Assembly (NCBI GenBank): GCA_000245075.1
Contig: JH599973.1
Span: 1 to 57,424, forward strand
DNA length: 57,424 nucleotides
Direction of reading: 5' to 3'
From: Acetobacteraceae bacterium AT-5844
GTDB lineage: Bacteria; Pseudomonadota; Alphaproteobacteria; Acetobacterales; Acetobacteraceae
Shown: piece by piece, positions 24,475-33,115 of the stretch
Layout: every line of letters begins with the position of its first letter
How positions within the stretch are numbered: the stretch's first letter is position 1
Translations under genes and position numbers: made by a program
Notes under the pieces: model-generated
The model's database searches: none
What the model was told of the DNA's origin: nothing
The model's input: the letters and a program-made list of their open reading frames with translations, nothing else

Positions 24475-26526
24475 TCAGGCGCGAGCGAGCTTCTGCTTCA
24501 CCGCGTCCCGCACCGCCTCGGGCGTGATGCCGAAATGCGCGTAGAGATCGGCCGGCTTGCCGCTGGCGCCGAAGCCATGCATGCCGACGAAGCCGCCATC
24601 ACGGCCAATGATGGCGTCCCAGCCCTGGCGGATGGCGGCCTCGACCGCGACATTCACCAGCGCGTCACCGATCACGGCCTTCTGGTAATCCGGCGTCTGC
24701 TCTTCGAACAATTCGAAGCACGGCACGGACACGACGCGTGCAGCGACGCCTTCCGCCTTCAGCAGCTCCCGCGCCGCCAGAGCGATGTGCACTTCCGAGC
24801 CCGTGGCGAAGATGGTGGCCTGCGCAGCACCCTCGGCCGGGGCGATTTCATAGGCGCCCCGCGCGGAGCGGTTCTCCACCCCGGCATCCTGCCGCACGGG
24901 GGGCACTTCCTGCCGGCACAGCGCCAGCACGGAGGGGCGGCGACGTTCCTCGATGGCGATCTGCCAGCACTCGGCAGCCTCAATGCCATCGGCCGGGCGC
25001 AGCAGCAGCAGGTTGGGAATGGCGCGCAGCGCCGCCAGGTGCTCAACCGGCTGGTGCGTCGGACCATCCTCGCCAAGGCCGATGGAGTCATGCGTCATGA
25101 CATGGATGGCGCCGACGCCCATCAGCGCGGCGAGGCGCAGCGCCGGGCGGCAATAGTCGGAGAAGGCGAGGAAGGTGCCGCTGGCCGGGATCATGCCGCC
25201 ATGCAGCACCATGCCGTTCATGGCCGCCGCCATGGCGTGCTCGCGAATGCCCCAATAGACGTAGCGGCCGGAGAAATCCGTCCCCGAGATCGGCTCGAAG
25301 CCTGGGATCTTGGTGAAGTTCGCCGAGGTCAGGTCGGCGGAACCCGTGACGATCTCAGGGATCGCCGGAACCAGCGCTTCCAGCACCGCCTCGGAGGCCT
25401 TGCGCACGGCGATGGTCTTTGGGTTGGCCGCGAAGTTCTGCTTTGCCTGCGCGATGGCGGCATCCAGCCCTGCGGGGCGTTCATTGCGTACGGCAGCCAG
25501 GAAGGCGTCGCGCCGGCCAGAGGCCCGCAACCGGTCCTCCCAGGCGGCGCGGGGCGCACGGGCGCGGGCAGCGGCGGCGTTCCAGGCCGCGCGGGCCTCG
25601 GCGGGGATTTCGAAAGGGGCGGCATTCCAGCTGAAGAACTGGCGGACGCCGGCCACTTCCTTCGGCCCCAGCGGCGAGGAATGCGCGGCGGGCGTGCCCT
25701 GCTTGCCGGGCGCGCCATAGCCAATGATGGTGCGGCAGGCGATCAGGCTCGGGCGCTTATCGGCCAGCGCAGCCTCGATGGCCCGGGCCACGGCATCGGT
25801 ATCGTGGCCATTGACGCGCTGGGTGTGCCAGCCGGAGGCATCGAAGCGCGCGATCTGGTCGGTGGCATCCACGAGGCCAATGTTGCCATCGATGGAAATG
25901 TCGTTGTCGTCGAACAGCACGATCAGGCGACCGAGGCCGAGCCGCCCGGCCAGGGTAATGGCTTCCTGGCTGACCCCTTCCATCAGGTCACCATCCGAGG
26001 CCAGCACCCAGGTGCGGTGGTCCACCAGCGCGTCGCCGTAATGGGCGGCCTGCATCCGCTCGGCCATCGCCATGCCAATGGCGGTCGCGAGCCCCTGCCC
26101 CAGGGGTCCGGTGGTCGTCTCGATGCCCGTGGCGTGGCCGTATTCCGGGTGGCCCGCGGCCCGCGCACCGAGCTGGCGGAAGGATTTGATGTCCTCGATG
26201 GACATGTCCTCATGGCCCATCAGATGCAGCAACGCGTAGAGCAGCATCGAGCCATGGCCGGCGGAGAGCACGAAGCGATCCCGGTCCGGCCAGTGCGGGT
26301 CATGGGAATCGGTCTTGATGAAGCGGCCGAACAACACCGCGGCGACGTCGGCCATGCCCAGCGGTAGGCCGGGATGGCCGGAGCTGGCGTGCTCGATGGC
26401 ATCCATGCTGAGCGCGCGGATGGCATTGGCCATCAGCTGCAAATCGGCCTTGCCGGGCGCTCCGCCACGCTGTGCGTCGGCGACCTCGCGGGTCACGCGG
26501 GGGGTGGCTGAGGCGTGTTCGGGCAT
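24475..26526 (-). CDS. tkt: Transketolase
   Basis: A 683-residue thiamine-diphosphate enzyme that moves two-carbon ketol units between sugar phosphates in the pentose-phosphate network. Landmarks are the N-terminal ALSMDAIEHASSGHPGLPLG, the cofactor region ASDGDLMEGVSQEAITLAGR followed by LFDDNDISIDGN, and the middle pyrimidine domain TGSADLTSANFTKIPGFEPI with IREHAMAAAMNGM. The length matches the family. ATG 26526 is supported by GAGGAAAC just upstream; the frame is open 20 codons further but without similarity. It is the first gene of the unit that continues with the ABC transporter and iolR, and candidate IolR boxes stand in its promoter. It is likely a dedicated copy rather than the housekeeping one, which is inferred from context. 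Confidence 0.94.
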   Translation of the reverse strand: MPEHASATPRVTREVADAQRGGAPGKADLQLMANAIRALSMDAIEHASSGHPGLPLGMADVAAVLFGRFIKTDSHDPHWPDRDRFVLSAGHGSMLLYALLHLMGHEDMSIEDIKSFRQLGARAAGHPEYGHATGIETTTGPLGQGLATAIGMAMAERMQAAHYGDALVDHRTWVLASDGDLMEGVSQEAITLAGRLGLGRLIVLFDDNDISIDGNIGLVDATDQIARFDASGWHTQRVNGHDTDAVARAIEAALADKRPSLIACRTIIGYGAPGKQGTPAAHSSPLGPKEVAGVRQFFSWNAAPFEIPAEARAAWNAAAARARAPRAAWEDRLRASGRRDAFLAAVRNERPAGLDAAIAQAKQNFAANPKTIAVRKASEAVLEALVPAIPEIVTGSADLTSANFTKIPGFEPISGTDFSGRYVYWGIREHAMAAAMNGMVLHGGMIPASGTFLAFSDYCRPALRLAALMGVGAIHVMTHDSIGLGEDGPTHQPVEHLAALRAIPNLLLLRPADGIEAAECWQIAIEERRRPSVLALCRQEVPPVRQDAGVENRSARGAYEIAPAEGAAQATIFATGSEVHIALAARELLKAEGVAARVVSVPCFELFEEQTPDYQKAVIGDALVNVAVEAAIRQGWDAIIGRDGGFVGMHGFGASGKPADLYAHFGITPEAVRDAVKQKLARA

Positions 26527-26578
26527 GGATGTTTCCTCGTGCGCTGTTCGTCGGCGGCGCCGCTCGCATTGGCAGAAT

Positions 26579-26622
26579 GGAAACACACATCCGAGTTTGC
26601 GTCAAAACGGAATTTTAATTCC
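26579..26622. promoter_or_regulatory. Candidate IolR box pair upstream of the transketolase gene
   Basis: An exact GGAA-N6-TTCC box, GGAATTTTAATTCC, lies at 26609-26622. A degenerate copy, GGAAACACACATCC (one mismatch in the right arm), lies at 26579-26592. Their centres are 30 bp apart, almost the same spacing as the pair before iolC. They sit 53-96 bases upstream of the transketolase start in an A/T-enriched promoter region, which points to shared control by the RpiR protein encoded at 19512-20339. Confidence 0.65.
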
Positions 26623-26803
26623 ATTCTAGCCCGGAACGGCCGCCCTGGGCCTTTCCCTGGCCTCCAAGCCTGGTCCCGATCCCATCGTATTGAGAATCAT
26701 TCGCAAAAACTACAGGAGTTGGCTTGCGGTCGAGTCCGCGCCCTATAGAGAGGGCACGGCTGCGCCGGGGCGGGGCGTCTCGGCAGAGTGCCGTCGCGAG
26801 GGG

Positions 26804-27769
26804 CTATGTCGCCGCCTGGCTGGATGAAAGCCGGGCTTCGCGCAGGATCTCCGAGAGGAAGTCGACGAACAACCGCACCTTGGCCGACATGTGCCGGCTC
26901 TTCTGGTACACCGCATAGACGCCGTAGTCGAAAGTGCCATAGCTGACGCGGTATTCCGGCAGCAGCGGCACCAGGGCACCGGTGCGCAGGTCCTCGGACA
27001 CCGACCAATCCGGCATCATGATTACGCCCAGCCCCGCCAGCGCCATGGAGCGCAGCGAGGGGCCGCTGTCGCTCTGATAGGCGCCGTCCACCGGCACCTC
27101 GGTCAGCGTGCCGGCGCGGTCCAGGAAGCGCCAGGTGGTGCTGCCGCTGTTCAGCCGGTAGGTCAGGCAGCTATGGGAGACCAGTTCACTCGGTGAGGTA
27201 ATGGTGCCCATGCGCTGCAAATAGGCTGGCGAGGCGCAGAGCACCCGCTCCCCATGCAGCAGCTTGCGCGCCATCAGCGCGGAATCCTCCAGCTGGCCGA
27301 TGCGGATATCCACATCGATATTATGCTCGACGAGATCGACCGGGGCGTTGGACATGGTGAAGTCGATCTTGATATCCGGATAGCGCGTCAGGAATTCCGG
27401 CATGGCCGGGATGATCTTCTGCACCGCGATCAACTGCCGCGCATGCACGCGCAGGATTCCGCGCGGCGATCTTTGCAGCTGGGAGATGGTGCTGTTGGCC
27501 TCTTCCAGCTCGCTGATGATGCGTTCCGCACAACGGAAATAGATCATCCCCGCTTCGGTCAGGCTCAGCTTGCGGCTGCTGCGGTTCAGCAGGCGGCTGC
27601 CGACATCATCCTCCAACGCGCTGATATAGCGTGATATCGATGCCGGCGAGAGGCCCATCTGGCGCCCGGCCGAGGACAGGCTGCCGCATTGCACAGCCTG
27701 CACGAAGGTCCTCAATCCCTTCAGGCTTTCCACGTTTCCACCCAGGTTCTTTCCAGTTTCTGCAATCAT
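26804..27769 (-). CDS. LysR-family transcriptional regulator
   Basis: A 321-residue regulator. The winged helix-turn-helix reads LKGLRTFVQAVQCGSLSSAG, RQMGLSPASISRYISALEDD and VGSRLLNRSSRKLSLTEAG. The effector-binding domain includes GILRVHARQLIAVQKIIPAM, DIKIDFTMSNAPVDLVEHNI and a C-terminal GLGVIMMPDWSVSEDL. The subgroup (CrgA/DmlR-like) often controls catabolism of organic acids. Three starts are possible: TTG 27793, ATG 27769 and GTG 27733. ATG 27769 is given here, but GTG 27733 would place the HTH at the usual distance from the N-terminus. It lies downstream of the cyclase gene on the same strand and may control the divergent cyclase and SDR/transporter block. Confidence 0.85.
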   Translation of the reverse strand: MIAETGKNLGGNVESLKGLRTFVQAVQCGSLSSAGRQMGLSPASISRYISALEDDVGSRLLNRSSRKLSLTEAGMIYFRCAERIISELEEANSTISQLQRSPRGILRVHARQLIAVQKIIPAMPEFLTRYPDIKIDFTMSNAPVDLVEHNIDVDIRIGQLEDSALMARKLLHGERVLCASPAYLQRMGTITSPSELVSHSCLTYRLNSGSTTWRFLDRAGTLTEVPVDGAYQSDSGPSLRSMALAGLGVIMMPDWSVSEDLRTGALVPLLPEYRVSYGTFDYGVYAVYQKSRHMSAKVRLFVDFLSEILREARLSSSQAAT

Positions 27770-27823
27770 GCCGGCCCCGGTCGTTGGGATCAATCCCGTA
27801 CCGCTGCTTTAGCGCGGCTGATG

Positions 27824-27838
27824 TTGCAGATGCTGCAA
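27824..27838. promoter_or_regulatory. LysR-type palindrome upstream of the LysR gene
   Basis: TTGCAG-ATG-CTGCAA is a perfect 15-base inverted repeat, and it contains the LysR consensus T-N11-A (T27825 to A27837). It lies 55 bases upstream of ATG 27769, a normal position for an autoregulatory recognition site. It is the only clear structure in the 236 bases between the cyclase stop and the LysR start. Confidence 0.5.
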
Positions 27839-28005
27839 AGGTACTCTGCGCGCCCGGCGCTTTCTCCGCCGCCGCGCGCAGGTCTAGCGTCAACAGGAAC
27901 CGGAGGAGGCGAACGCCGCCGGAGAGAGGAAGCCGAAGCTTGAGCACCCCCCTGCGTCGTGGCTCCCGCCGCGCCGCGCTTGCCGGCGCGTGCCCGGCAG
28001 CGTCG

Positions 28006-29058
28006 TCAGACCGTGGCGACCGGCGTGACGGGCGAGCCCACCGCACCAGGCAGCCGCAGCGGCGGCGCCGTCAGCAGGAAGCGAGAGCGGCCATGGGCGC
28101 GCAACCAATCCGCCAGCTCGCTGAGATGCCAGAACTCGCCGAGATAAACGCCGAGCTTGAACAGGCACAGCTCATGCAGTGGCAGCGCGGTGCAATGCTC
28201 GTCCTCGCAGGCACGGGCGGGGGTGCCTTCCACCGCGATGTTGTCGCTGGCCAGCGCCACCAGCCCGCTCTCCGTGATCCAGCGATGCAGTCCCTTGTCG
28301 CGCCCATCCAGCGCGGCGAAGGAACCGCGCAGCTTCGCCGCATCCGGCTGTCGGTTCATCGACAGCAGCATCTCGTCGAAGCCGGTGCGGATGCAGACGA
28401 GGTCGCCCGGCTCCACCGCCACGCGGTCCTTCTCCAGGATACGCATCAGCGCGTCATAGCCGACCAGCACACGCTCCTCGCCATAATGCGCCTTGAAGTC
28501 GATCATCACGCCGCGGCCCTGCAGGCCGGCGCGCGCCATGTTCTCCACCCCCAGCGCGCGGGCGCCGGTCTCCTGCCCCGTCTCCACCTGCGTACCGTCC
28601 GGGCGATATTCCACCGGCCCGGCGATATCCTCCCCCGCGCGGAAGCCGTTATAGTAGACGATCTCGGCCTCTCCATCGTCATCGGCGTCGAATTCCTGGC
28701 CGATATGGGCGAGCGCATCCCATTGCGTGGAATATTGCAGCGTCAGCAGCACCTGGTCGTCGCACAGCACGTCCCGGTGCCGCGGGTTCTTGCGGGAATA
28801 GGGAAAGTTCATGTTGGGCTGGTTGCCTTCCATCACCGGCATCAGCCGGGGTGGCAGGCGGGTGGCGTTGATGGCGGTGCCGCCGGGGAAATCCAGCGGC
28901 AGGCTCAGGCAGAATCTGCGCCCTTCCCTCACCTCCGCCACGGCAGCGCGCACGCGCTCTGGCGTGATGAGGTTCAACCGGCCAAGCTGATCACCGGGGC
29001 CGAACTCGCCCCAGTTGGACCCTTCGGGGCGCCGCTTCCATCTCACCGTTGTCGCCAC
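28006..29058 (-). CDS. Cyclase-family metal hydrolase (kynurenine-formamidase-like)
   Basis: A 350-residue protein of the cyclase family, whose best-known member is bacterial kynurenine formamidase KynB; many homologues act in catabolic pathways of unknown substrate. The metal-site region reads TLQYSTQWDALAHIGQEFDA, followed by VYYNGFRAGED and the conserved GRGVMIDFKAHYGEE and EPGDLVCIRTGFDE. The catalytic C-terminal HCTALPLHELCLFKLGVYLG completes the fold. It is longer than KynB (about 210 residues) and belongs to the larger subgroup. The GTG start at 29058 is supported by AAAGGAG eight bases upstream. It is divergent from the SDR gene with 179 bases between them. Confidence 0.82.
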   Translation of the reverse strand: MATTVRWKRRPEGSNWGEFGPGDQLGRLNLITPERVRAAVAEVREGRRFCLSLPLDFPGGTAINATRLPPRLMPVMEGNQPNMNFPYSRKNPRHRDVLCDDQVLLTLQYSTQWDALAHIGQEFDADDDGEAEIVYYNGFRAGEDIAGPVEYRPDGTQVETGQETGARALGVENMARAGLQGRGVMIDFKAHYGEERVLVGYDALMRILEKDRVAVEPGDLVCIRTGFDEMLLSMNRQPDAAKLRGSFAALDGRDKGLHRWITESGLVALASDNIAVEGTPARACEDEHCTALPLHELCLFKLGVYLGEFWHLSELADWLRAHGRSRFLLTAPPLRLPGAVGSPVTPVATV

Positions 29059-29237
29059 TGCAAAGCTCCTTTCGCGGATTCATGCCTTGTTGCCGGCGGA
29101 TGTTCGTCAAATCCTGTCGGCGCTTCGGAAAAGGCGCGACGGCATCGATCGAGAATTGCAACCTCTCGCGGATTGTCACGCATCGCAGACCATAGCAAGA
29201 GACTTTATGAATCAATGACACGATCCCGGAGAGTAGA

Positions 29238-30038
29238 ATGAGACTGCAAGGTGCCAAGGCTGTCGTGACCGGCGCGGCCAGCGGGCTGGGCGAGGCCGTC
29301 GCGCGGCGATTCCACGAGGAAGGCGCGCGCGTCGTGCTCGCCGATATCGATCTGGAGGGCGCTCGGCGGGTGGCCGAATCCATCGACGCCTCCAGCAGGA
29401 GCGCGGTCGCGGTTGGTTGCGACATCTCCAGGGAATCCTCCTGTAACGAGATGGTGCAGGCGGCGGAGGTCTTCTTTGGCGGCCCCATCACCATCTTCCA
29501 CGCCAATGCCGGCACTGCCTTCAGCGGCGCGCTGCTGGATGCGGAGGCCGAGCGGATCGAGCGCGCCATCGGCATCAACCTCACTGGCGCCATCTTCTCC
29601 GCCAAGGCGGCATTACGCAGCCTCAGCCAGGCGGGCGAAGGCAGCCTGCTCTTCACCAGCTCCTTGCAGGGTGTGCTGGGCCGGCCACAGCGCAGCGTCT
29701 ACACCGCTACCAAGCATGCCATCACCGGCCTGGTGAAAAGCCTGGCGCTGGAATTCGGCGAGCTGGGCGTGCGCGTCAACGCGCTGGCACCCGTCGGCAT
29801 CGACACGCCGCTGCTCCGCCAACAGCTTTCCCGCACTACCGACGATGTGGATGGCCGCATCCGGGACATGGCGGCAAACCTGCCGCTGGGCCGCATGCCC
29901 ATGCCGCGCGACTTCACCGATGCCGCGCTGTTCCTGGCTTCTTCCGAAGCCCGCTGCATCACCGGTCAGACACTGGTGATCGATTGTGGCGCTTCCGCCG
30001 GCATCCGCGAACCAAGACCCAGCAAACCAGCCGCCTGA
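29238..30038 (+). CDS. Short-chain dehydrogenase/reductase
   Basis: A 266-residue classical SDR. The cofactor motif VVTGAASGLGEAV is followed by VLADIDLEGARRV, whose aspartate after the second strand favours NAD(H). The structural HANAGTAF (NAG) follows, then the catalytic LLFTSSLQGV serine with SVYTATKHAITGL (YxxxK). The C-terminal substrate region is APVGIDTPLLRQQL, ending in ITGQTLVIDCGAS. The substrate is an alcohol or ketone that cannot be specified. ATG 29238 lies after GGAGAGTAG. The transporter receptor gene begins 28 bases downstream, so the SDR is probably the first gene of the transporter operon. Confidence 0.9.
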   Translation: MRLQGAKAVVTGAASGLGEAVARRFHEEGARVVLADIDLEGARRVAESIDASSRSAVAVGCDISRESSCNEMVQAAEVFFGGPITIFHANAGTAFSGALLDAEAERIERAIGINLTGAIFSAKAALRSLSQAGEGSLLFTSSLQGVLGRPQRSVYTATKHAITGLVKSLALEFGELGVRVNALAPVGIDTPLLRQQLSRTTDDVDGRIRDMAANLPLGRMPMPRDFTDAALFLASSEARCITGQTLVIDCGASAGIREPRPSKPAA

Positions 30039-30066
30039 AGGCATGGCAGGGGAGGAAACAACAACA

Positions 30067-31269
30067 ATGACGATGACACGACGCACCGCCCTGGCGCTCG
30101 GCGCCTCCACCCTGCTCGCGGGCCGCACCAGTTGGGCGCAGGGCAAGCCGGAGCTGGTGATCGGCGAGCTTCACCCCGTCACCGGCCCCGCCTCCTTCTA
30201 CGGGCTGGTGATGAGCCGCACCCTGCAACTTTTGGCACAGCAGGCGACTGCCGCCGGCGGGCTGGAGATCGGCGGCCAGAGCTACACTGTGCGCGTCGAG
30301 ACCGGCGACGACCAGGCGCAGGCCACGGTCGGCGTCGCGGCGCTGCGCAAGCTGACCAGCAGCAATGTGCGCTTCATCATCGGTCCGCTCTCCTCCGCCG
30401 TGGCGCCCGCCATCAAGCCGGTGATCGATTCCAACCGCAACATCGTGCAGGTGATCGACGGTTCCATCGCCGATGGCGTGGTGAACGGCCGCAACAGCTT
30501 CCGCACCCAGGCCAATGCCGACACCTACAACAACGCCGTCATCGCGCATCTGAAGGCCAAGGGCGTCACCTCCGCCGCCGTGATGTCGGACCGTGGCCAC
30601 CAGGGCTTCATGATGTCCGCCCCACGCATGGTGAAGGCCATGAACGAGGCCGGCATCAAGGTCGTGGCCGAGGAATTTTTCAAGATCGGCGACACCGATT
30701 TCTCCGCCCAGCTAACCAAAATGAAGGGCCTGCAACCGGCGGCGCTGGTGCTGCGCGGCTACCCGGGCGAGGGCGCGCTGATTACCAAGCAGTCCCAGCA
30801 GCTCGGCCTCGGTGCCCAGGTAGTGTGGGAGATGGGCGCGCCGCCCGCCACGGTGCTGCGCAACATCCCGGCCGAGCAGATGCAGGGCGTCGTCAACTGC
30901 ACACCGCTGATGACGGAGGACTACATCCGCCTGCAGGTGCCCAACGCCGTGAAGTTCGCCAATGCTTATCGCGAGCGCTTCAACGAACTGCCCAGCGAGA
31001 ACGCCGCCTTCACCCATGATTCCTTCTGGGTACTGGTGGCCGCCATGCGCAAGGCCGGCGGCACCGACCCGCAGAAGGTGACGGATGTCATGCGTGCCCT
31101 GAAGGTCTCGGAGGTTCCCAGCCTCATCGTGCAGTACACGCCCTATGCCGATGGCCTGTTGTTCCAGGATGGCCAGGCCAACCCGCCCGCCGCCGCGCAG
31201 GAATGGCGCGGCGAGTCCTGGCAGGCCATGGATGGCGCGCGCGTCGCCATCACCACCAGCCAGAACTGA
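30067..31269 (+). CDS. Branched-chain amino-acid-type ABC receptor (LivK-like)
   Basis: A 400-residue periplasmic receptor. A Tat-like signal, MTMTRRTALALGASTLLAGR, is cut near TSWAQG. The mature type-I binding fold starts PELVIGELHPVTGPASFYG, with TLQLLAQQATAAGGLEIGGQ and a second domain containing AAVMSDRGHQGFMMSAPRMV. Receptors of this family carry amino acids, urea, amides or aromatic acids to LivHMGF systems. ATG 30067 follows GGGGAGGAAA; ATG 30073 is an alternative. The complete transporter set follows immediately, with livH three bases after this stop. The ligand is not evident, and the neighbouring SDR and cyclase suggest an organic acid. Confidence 0.88.
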   Translation: MTMTRRTALALGASTLLAGRTSWAQGKPELVIGELHPVTGPASFYGLVMSRTLQLLAQQATAAGGLEIGGQSYTVRVETGDDQAQATVGVAALRKLTSSNVRFIIGPLSSAVAPAIKPVIDSNRNIVQVIDGSIADGVVNGRNSFRTQANADTYNNAVIAHLKAKGVTSAAVMSDRGHQGFMMSAPRMVKAMNEAGIKVVAEEFFKIGDTDFSAQLTKMKGLQPAALVLRGYPGEGALITKQSQQLGLGAQVVWEMGAPPATVLRNIPAEQMQGVVNCTPLMTEDYIRLQVPNAVKFANAYRERFNELPSENAAFTHDSFWVLVAAMRKAGGTDPQKVTDVMRALKVSEVPSLIVQYTPYADGLLFQDGQANPPAAAQEWRGESWQAMDGARVAITTSQN

Positions 31270-31272
31270 GCC

Positions 31273-32141
31273 ATGTTCGGCGACCTTCCCCAGCAGATCG
31301 TCAACGGGCTTTCCCTCGGCAGCAGCTACGCGCTGATCGCGCTCGGGCTGACGCTGGTCTTCGGTGTGCTGAAGATCCCCAACTTCCCGCATGGCGAGCT
31401 CTACATGCTGGGCGCCAGCTTCACCTATGTGCTGGTGCAGCTTGGCCTCAACTTCTGGCTCGCCGTGGCGCTCTCCACGGCGGCGGTGGGCGTGGCGGGG
31501 ATGATCCTCGACCAGGTGGCCTACCGGCGCATCGACACGGGCGGGAATCTCAGCCTGATGATCTCGGCCCTCGCGGCCTCGATTATTCTGCAACAGGTCG
31601 CCACCCTGGTCTGGGGCGCCGAGCCCCACACCACCCGCGTGCCGATGGATGAGGTCTACCGCCTGCCCGCCTTCACCATCAGCGCCTATCAGCTCGTCAT
31701 CCTGGCGGCGACGCTGGCGGGCTGGGCCTTCGTCTGGCTGGTGCTGCACCGCTCCCGCCTCGGCCTCGCCATCCGCGCCATGGCGCAGAACCGTGACGCC
31801 GCGGCGCTGATGGGCATCGACCTGCTGAAGGTGCGCATGGCCACTTTCGCCATCGGCGCGCTGATTGGCGGCGTGGCGGGCGCGCTGCTCGGCGCGGTGT
31901 TCCCCATCTATCCCACCATGGGCCTCAACCCGGTGCTGAAGGCCTTCGTCGTGCTGGTGCTCGGCGGCTCGGCAATCTCGGCGGCGCCATCGCGGGCGGC
32001 TTCCTGCTCGGCATCCTGGAAATCCTTGTCGCTGGCTACATCTCCAGCCAGTTGCAGGATATCGGCACCTTTACCATCCTGGTCCTTGTCCTCATCCTGC
32101 GGCCCAATGGCCTGTTCGGCCGGGCGGAGGTGGTGCGATGA
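31273..32141 (+). pseudogene. livH: livH-type permease gene with a one-base deletion
   Basis: The first 232 codons encode a normal LivH permease (QIVNGLSLGSSYALIALGLT, then VFGVLKIPNFPHGELYMLGA and RAMAQNRDAAALMGIDLLKV). At 31968/31969 the expected GGC-GGC-CTC-GGC-AAT reads GGC-GGC-TCG-GCA-ATC, so one C is missing. In the next frame the sequence continues exactly as the LivH C-terminus (LGNLGGAIAGGFLLGILEIL, ending LILRPNGLFGRAEVVR) to TGA 32139-32141, whose ATGA overlaps livM. With one base restored the protein would be 289 residues, the usual length. Either the transporter is broken or this is a sequencing error. The shifted frame has no stop until it joins livG, so an 851-codon artefact appears. 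Confidence 0.88.
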
Positions 32142-33115
32142 ACATGCTCCGCTGGCTTCTGCCGGCCCTGGCCGTGGCGGCGTGCATCGCCGTCGCGCCC
32201 GCGATGAACGAGTACATCCTCTACATCGCCACCATGGCCGCGCTGATGTGCATCCTCGCCGTCAGCTACAACGTCCTTCTTGGCTTCACGGGTTATCTCT
32301 CCCTGGCCCATGGCTTCCTCTACGGCGTCGGCGCCTATGCCGGCGCGCAGCTCACCACGGCGGGGTGGAGCTTCTGGCTTGCCCTGCCCGTCGCGGGCCT
32401 CGTGGCAGCGGCGCTGGGCGCGCTGGTGGCGCTCGCCGCCTTCCGCACCAAGGGGCTGTATTTTGCCGTGCTGACCCTCGGCATCGGGCTGGTCGGCTTC
32501 CAGCTCTTCCTGGTGCTGGAGCCGCTGACAGGCGGCGTGGGCGGTTTCGTCGGCATCCCCAGCATGCCATCGCTGCCGGGGCTGGAGGAAACACCTTCCC
32601 TCAACGCGCTGGTCATCACGCTGCCGGTCCTCGGCGCCACCTTCTACGCCGCCATGGCCTTCCAGCACTCCGCCCTCGGCGCCGCCTGCCTGGCGGTGCG
32701 GGAGGACGTGCTGCTGGCGCAAGCGCTGGGCATTCGCATCGGCTCCGCGCGGCTGGCCGCCTTCACCTTCAGCGCCTTCTTCGCCGGCATCGCGGGTGCG
32801 CTGTTCGCCGCCCTCTCCAACTTCGTGGGGCCCGACACTTTCGCTGTCACCGCCACGGGATTCCAGGTGGTGGTGTTCGTCGTGGTGGGCGGCATGGGGC
32901 TGCTCTGGGGCTCGGTCCTCGGTGCCGTCGCGCTGACTGCGTTGCCGGAAGTGCTGCGCGGCGCGGCCACCTTCAGCGTGCTGGTCTATGGCGCGCTGCT
33001 GCTCGCGGCGGTGCTGTTCGCGCCCCAAGGCCTGGGCGGGCTGCTGCTGGATGGCTGGCGCCGCTGGCGCCCCGCTGCCGCGCCCCGCCTTCCCCAGCCG
33101 GTGAAAGCGAAATGA
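32138..33115 (+). CDS. livM: Branched-chain amino-acid-type ABC permease (LivM-like)
   Basis: A 325-residue permease with about nine helices. The N-terminal motif LAVSYNVLLGFTGYLSLAHG is the LivM hallmark, followed by FFGVGAY-like GFLYGVGAYAGAQL. The EAA-type loop reads LAVREDVLLAQALGIRIGSA, then RLAAFTFSAFFAGIAGALFA and GGMGLLWGSVLGAVALTALP. It is the second half of the LivHM channel. ATG 32138 overlaps the end of livH (ATGA) and its stop overlaps livG by four bases, so expression is coupled along the operon. The frameshift in livH could therefore reduce livM translation. Confidence 0.92.
   Translation: MNMLRWLLPALAVAACIAVAPAMNEYILYIATMAALMCILAVSYNVLLGFTGYLSLAHGFLYGVGAYAGAQLTTAGWSFWLALPVAGLVAAALGALVALAAFRTKGLYFAVLTLGIGLVGFQLFLVLEPLTGGVGGFVGIPSMPSLPGLEETPSLNALVITLPVLGATFYAAMAFQHSALGAACLAVREDVLLAQALGIRIGSARLAAFTFSAFFAGIAGALFAALSNFVGPDTFAVTATGFQVVVFVVVGGMGLLWGSVLGAVALTALPEVLRGAATFSVLVYGALLLAAVLFAPQGLGGLLLDGWRRWRPAAAPRLPQPVKAK

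Noticed and set aside
24196-26367. Plus-strand open frame opposite the transketolase gene
   Set aside because: Pure shadow of an unmistakable transketolase; composition is typical of reversed high-G+C codons.
24475-26526. Reading the thiamine-diphosphate enzyme as IolD
   Set aside because: The motif order and sequence match transketolase, not the acetolactate-synthase-like IolD fold.
26740-26755. GCCCT-N6-AGGGC as terminator or operator near the LysR 3' end
   Set aside because: Only five pairs, and such repeats are expected by chance in sequence this rich in G+C.
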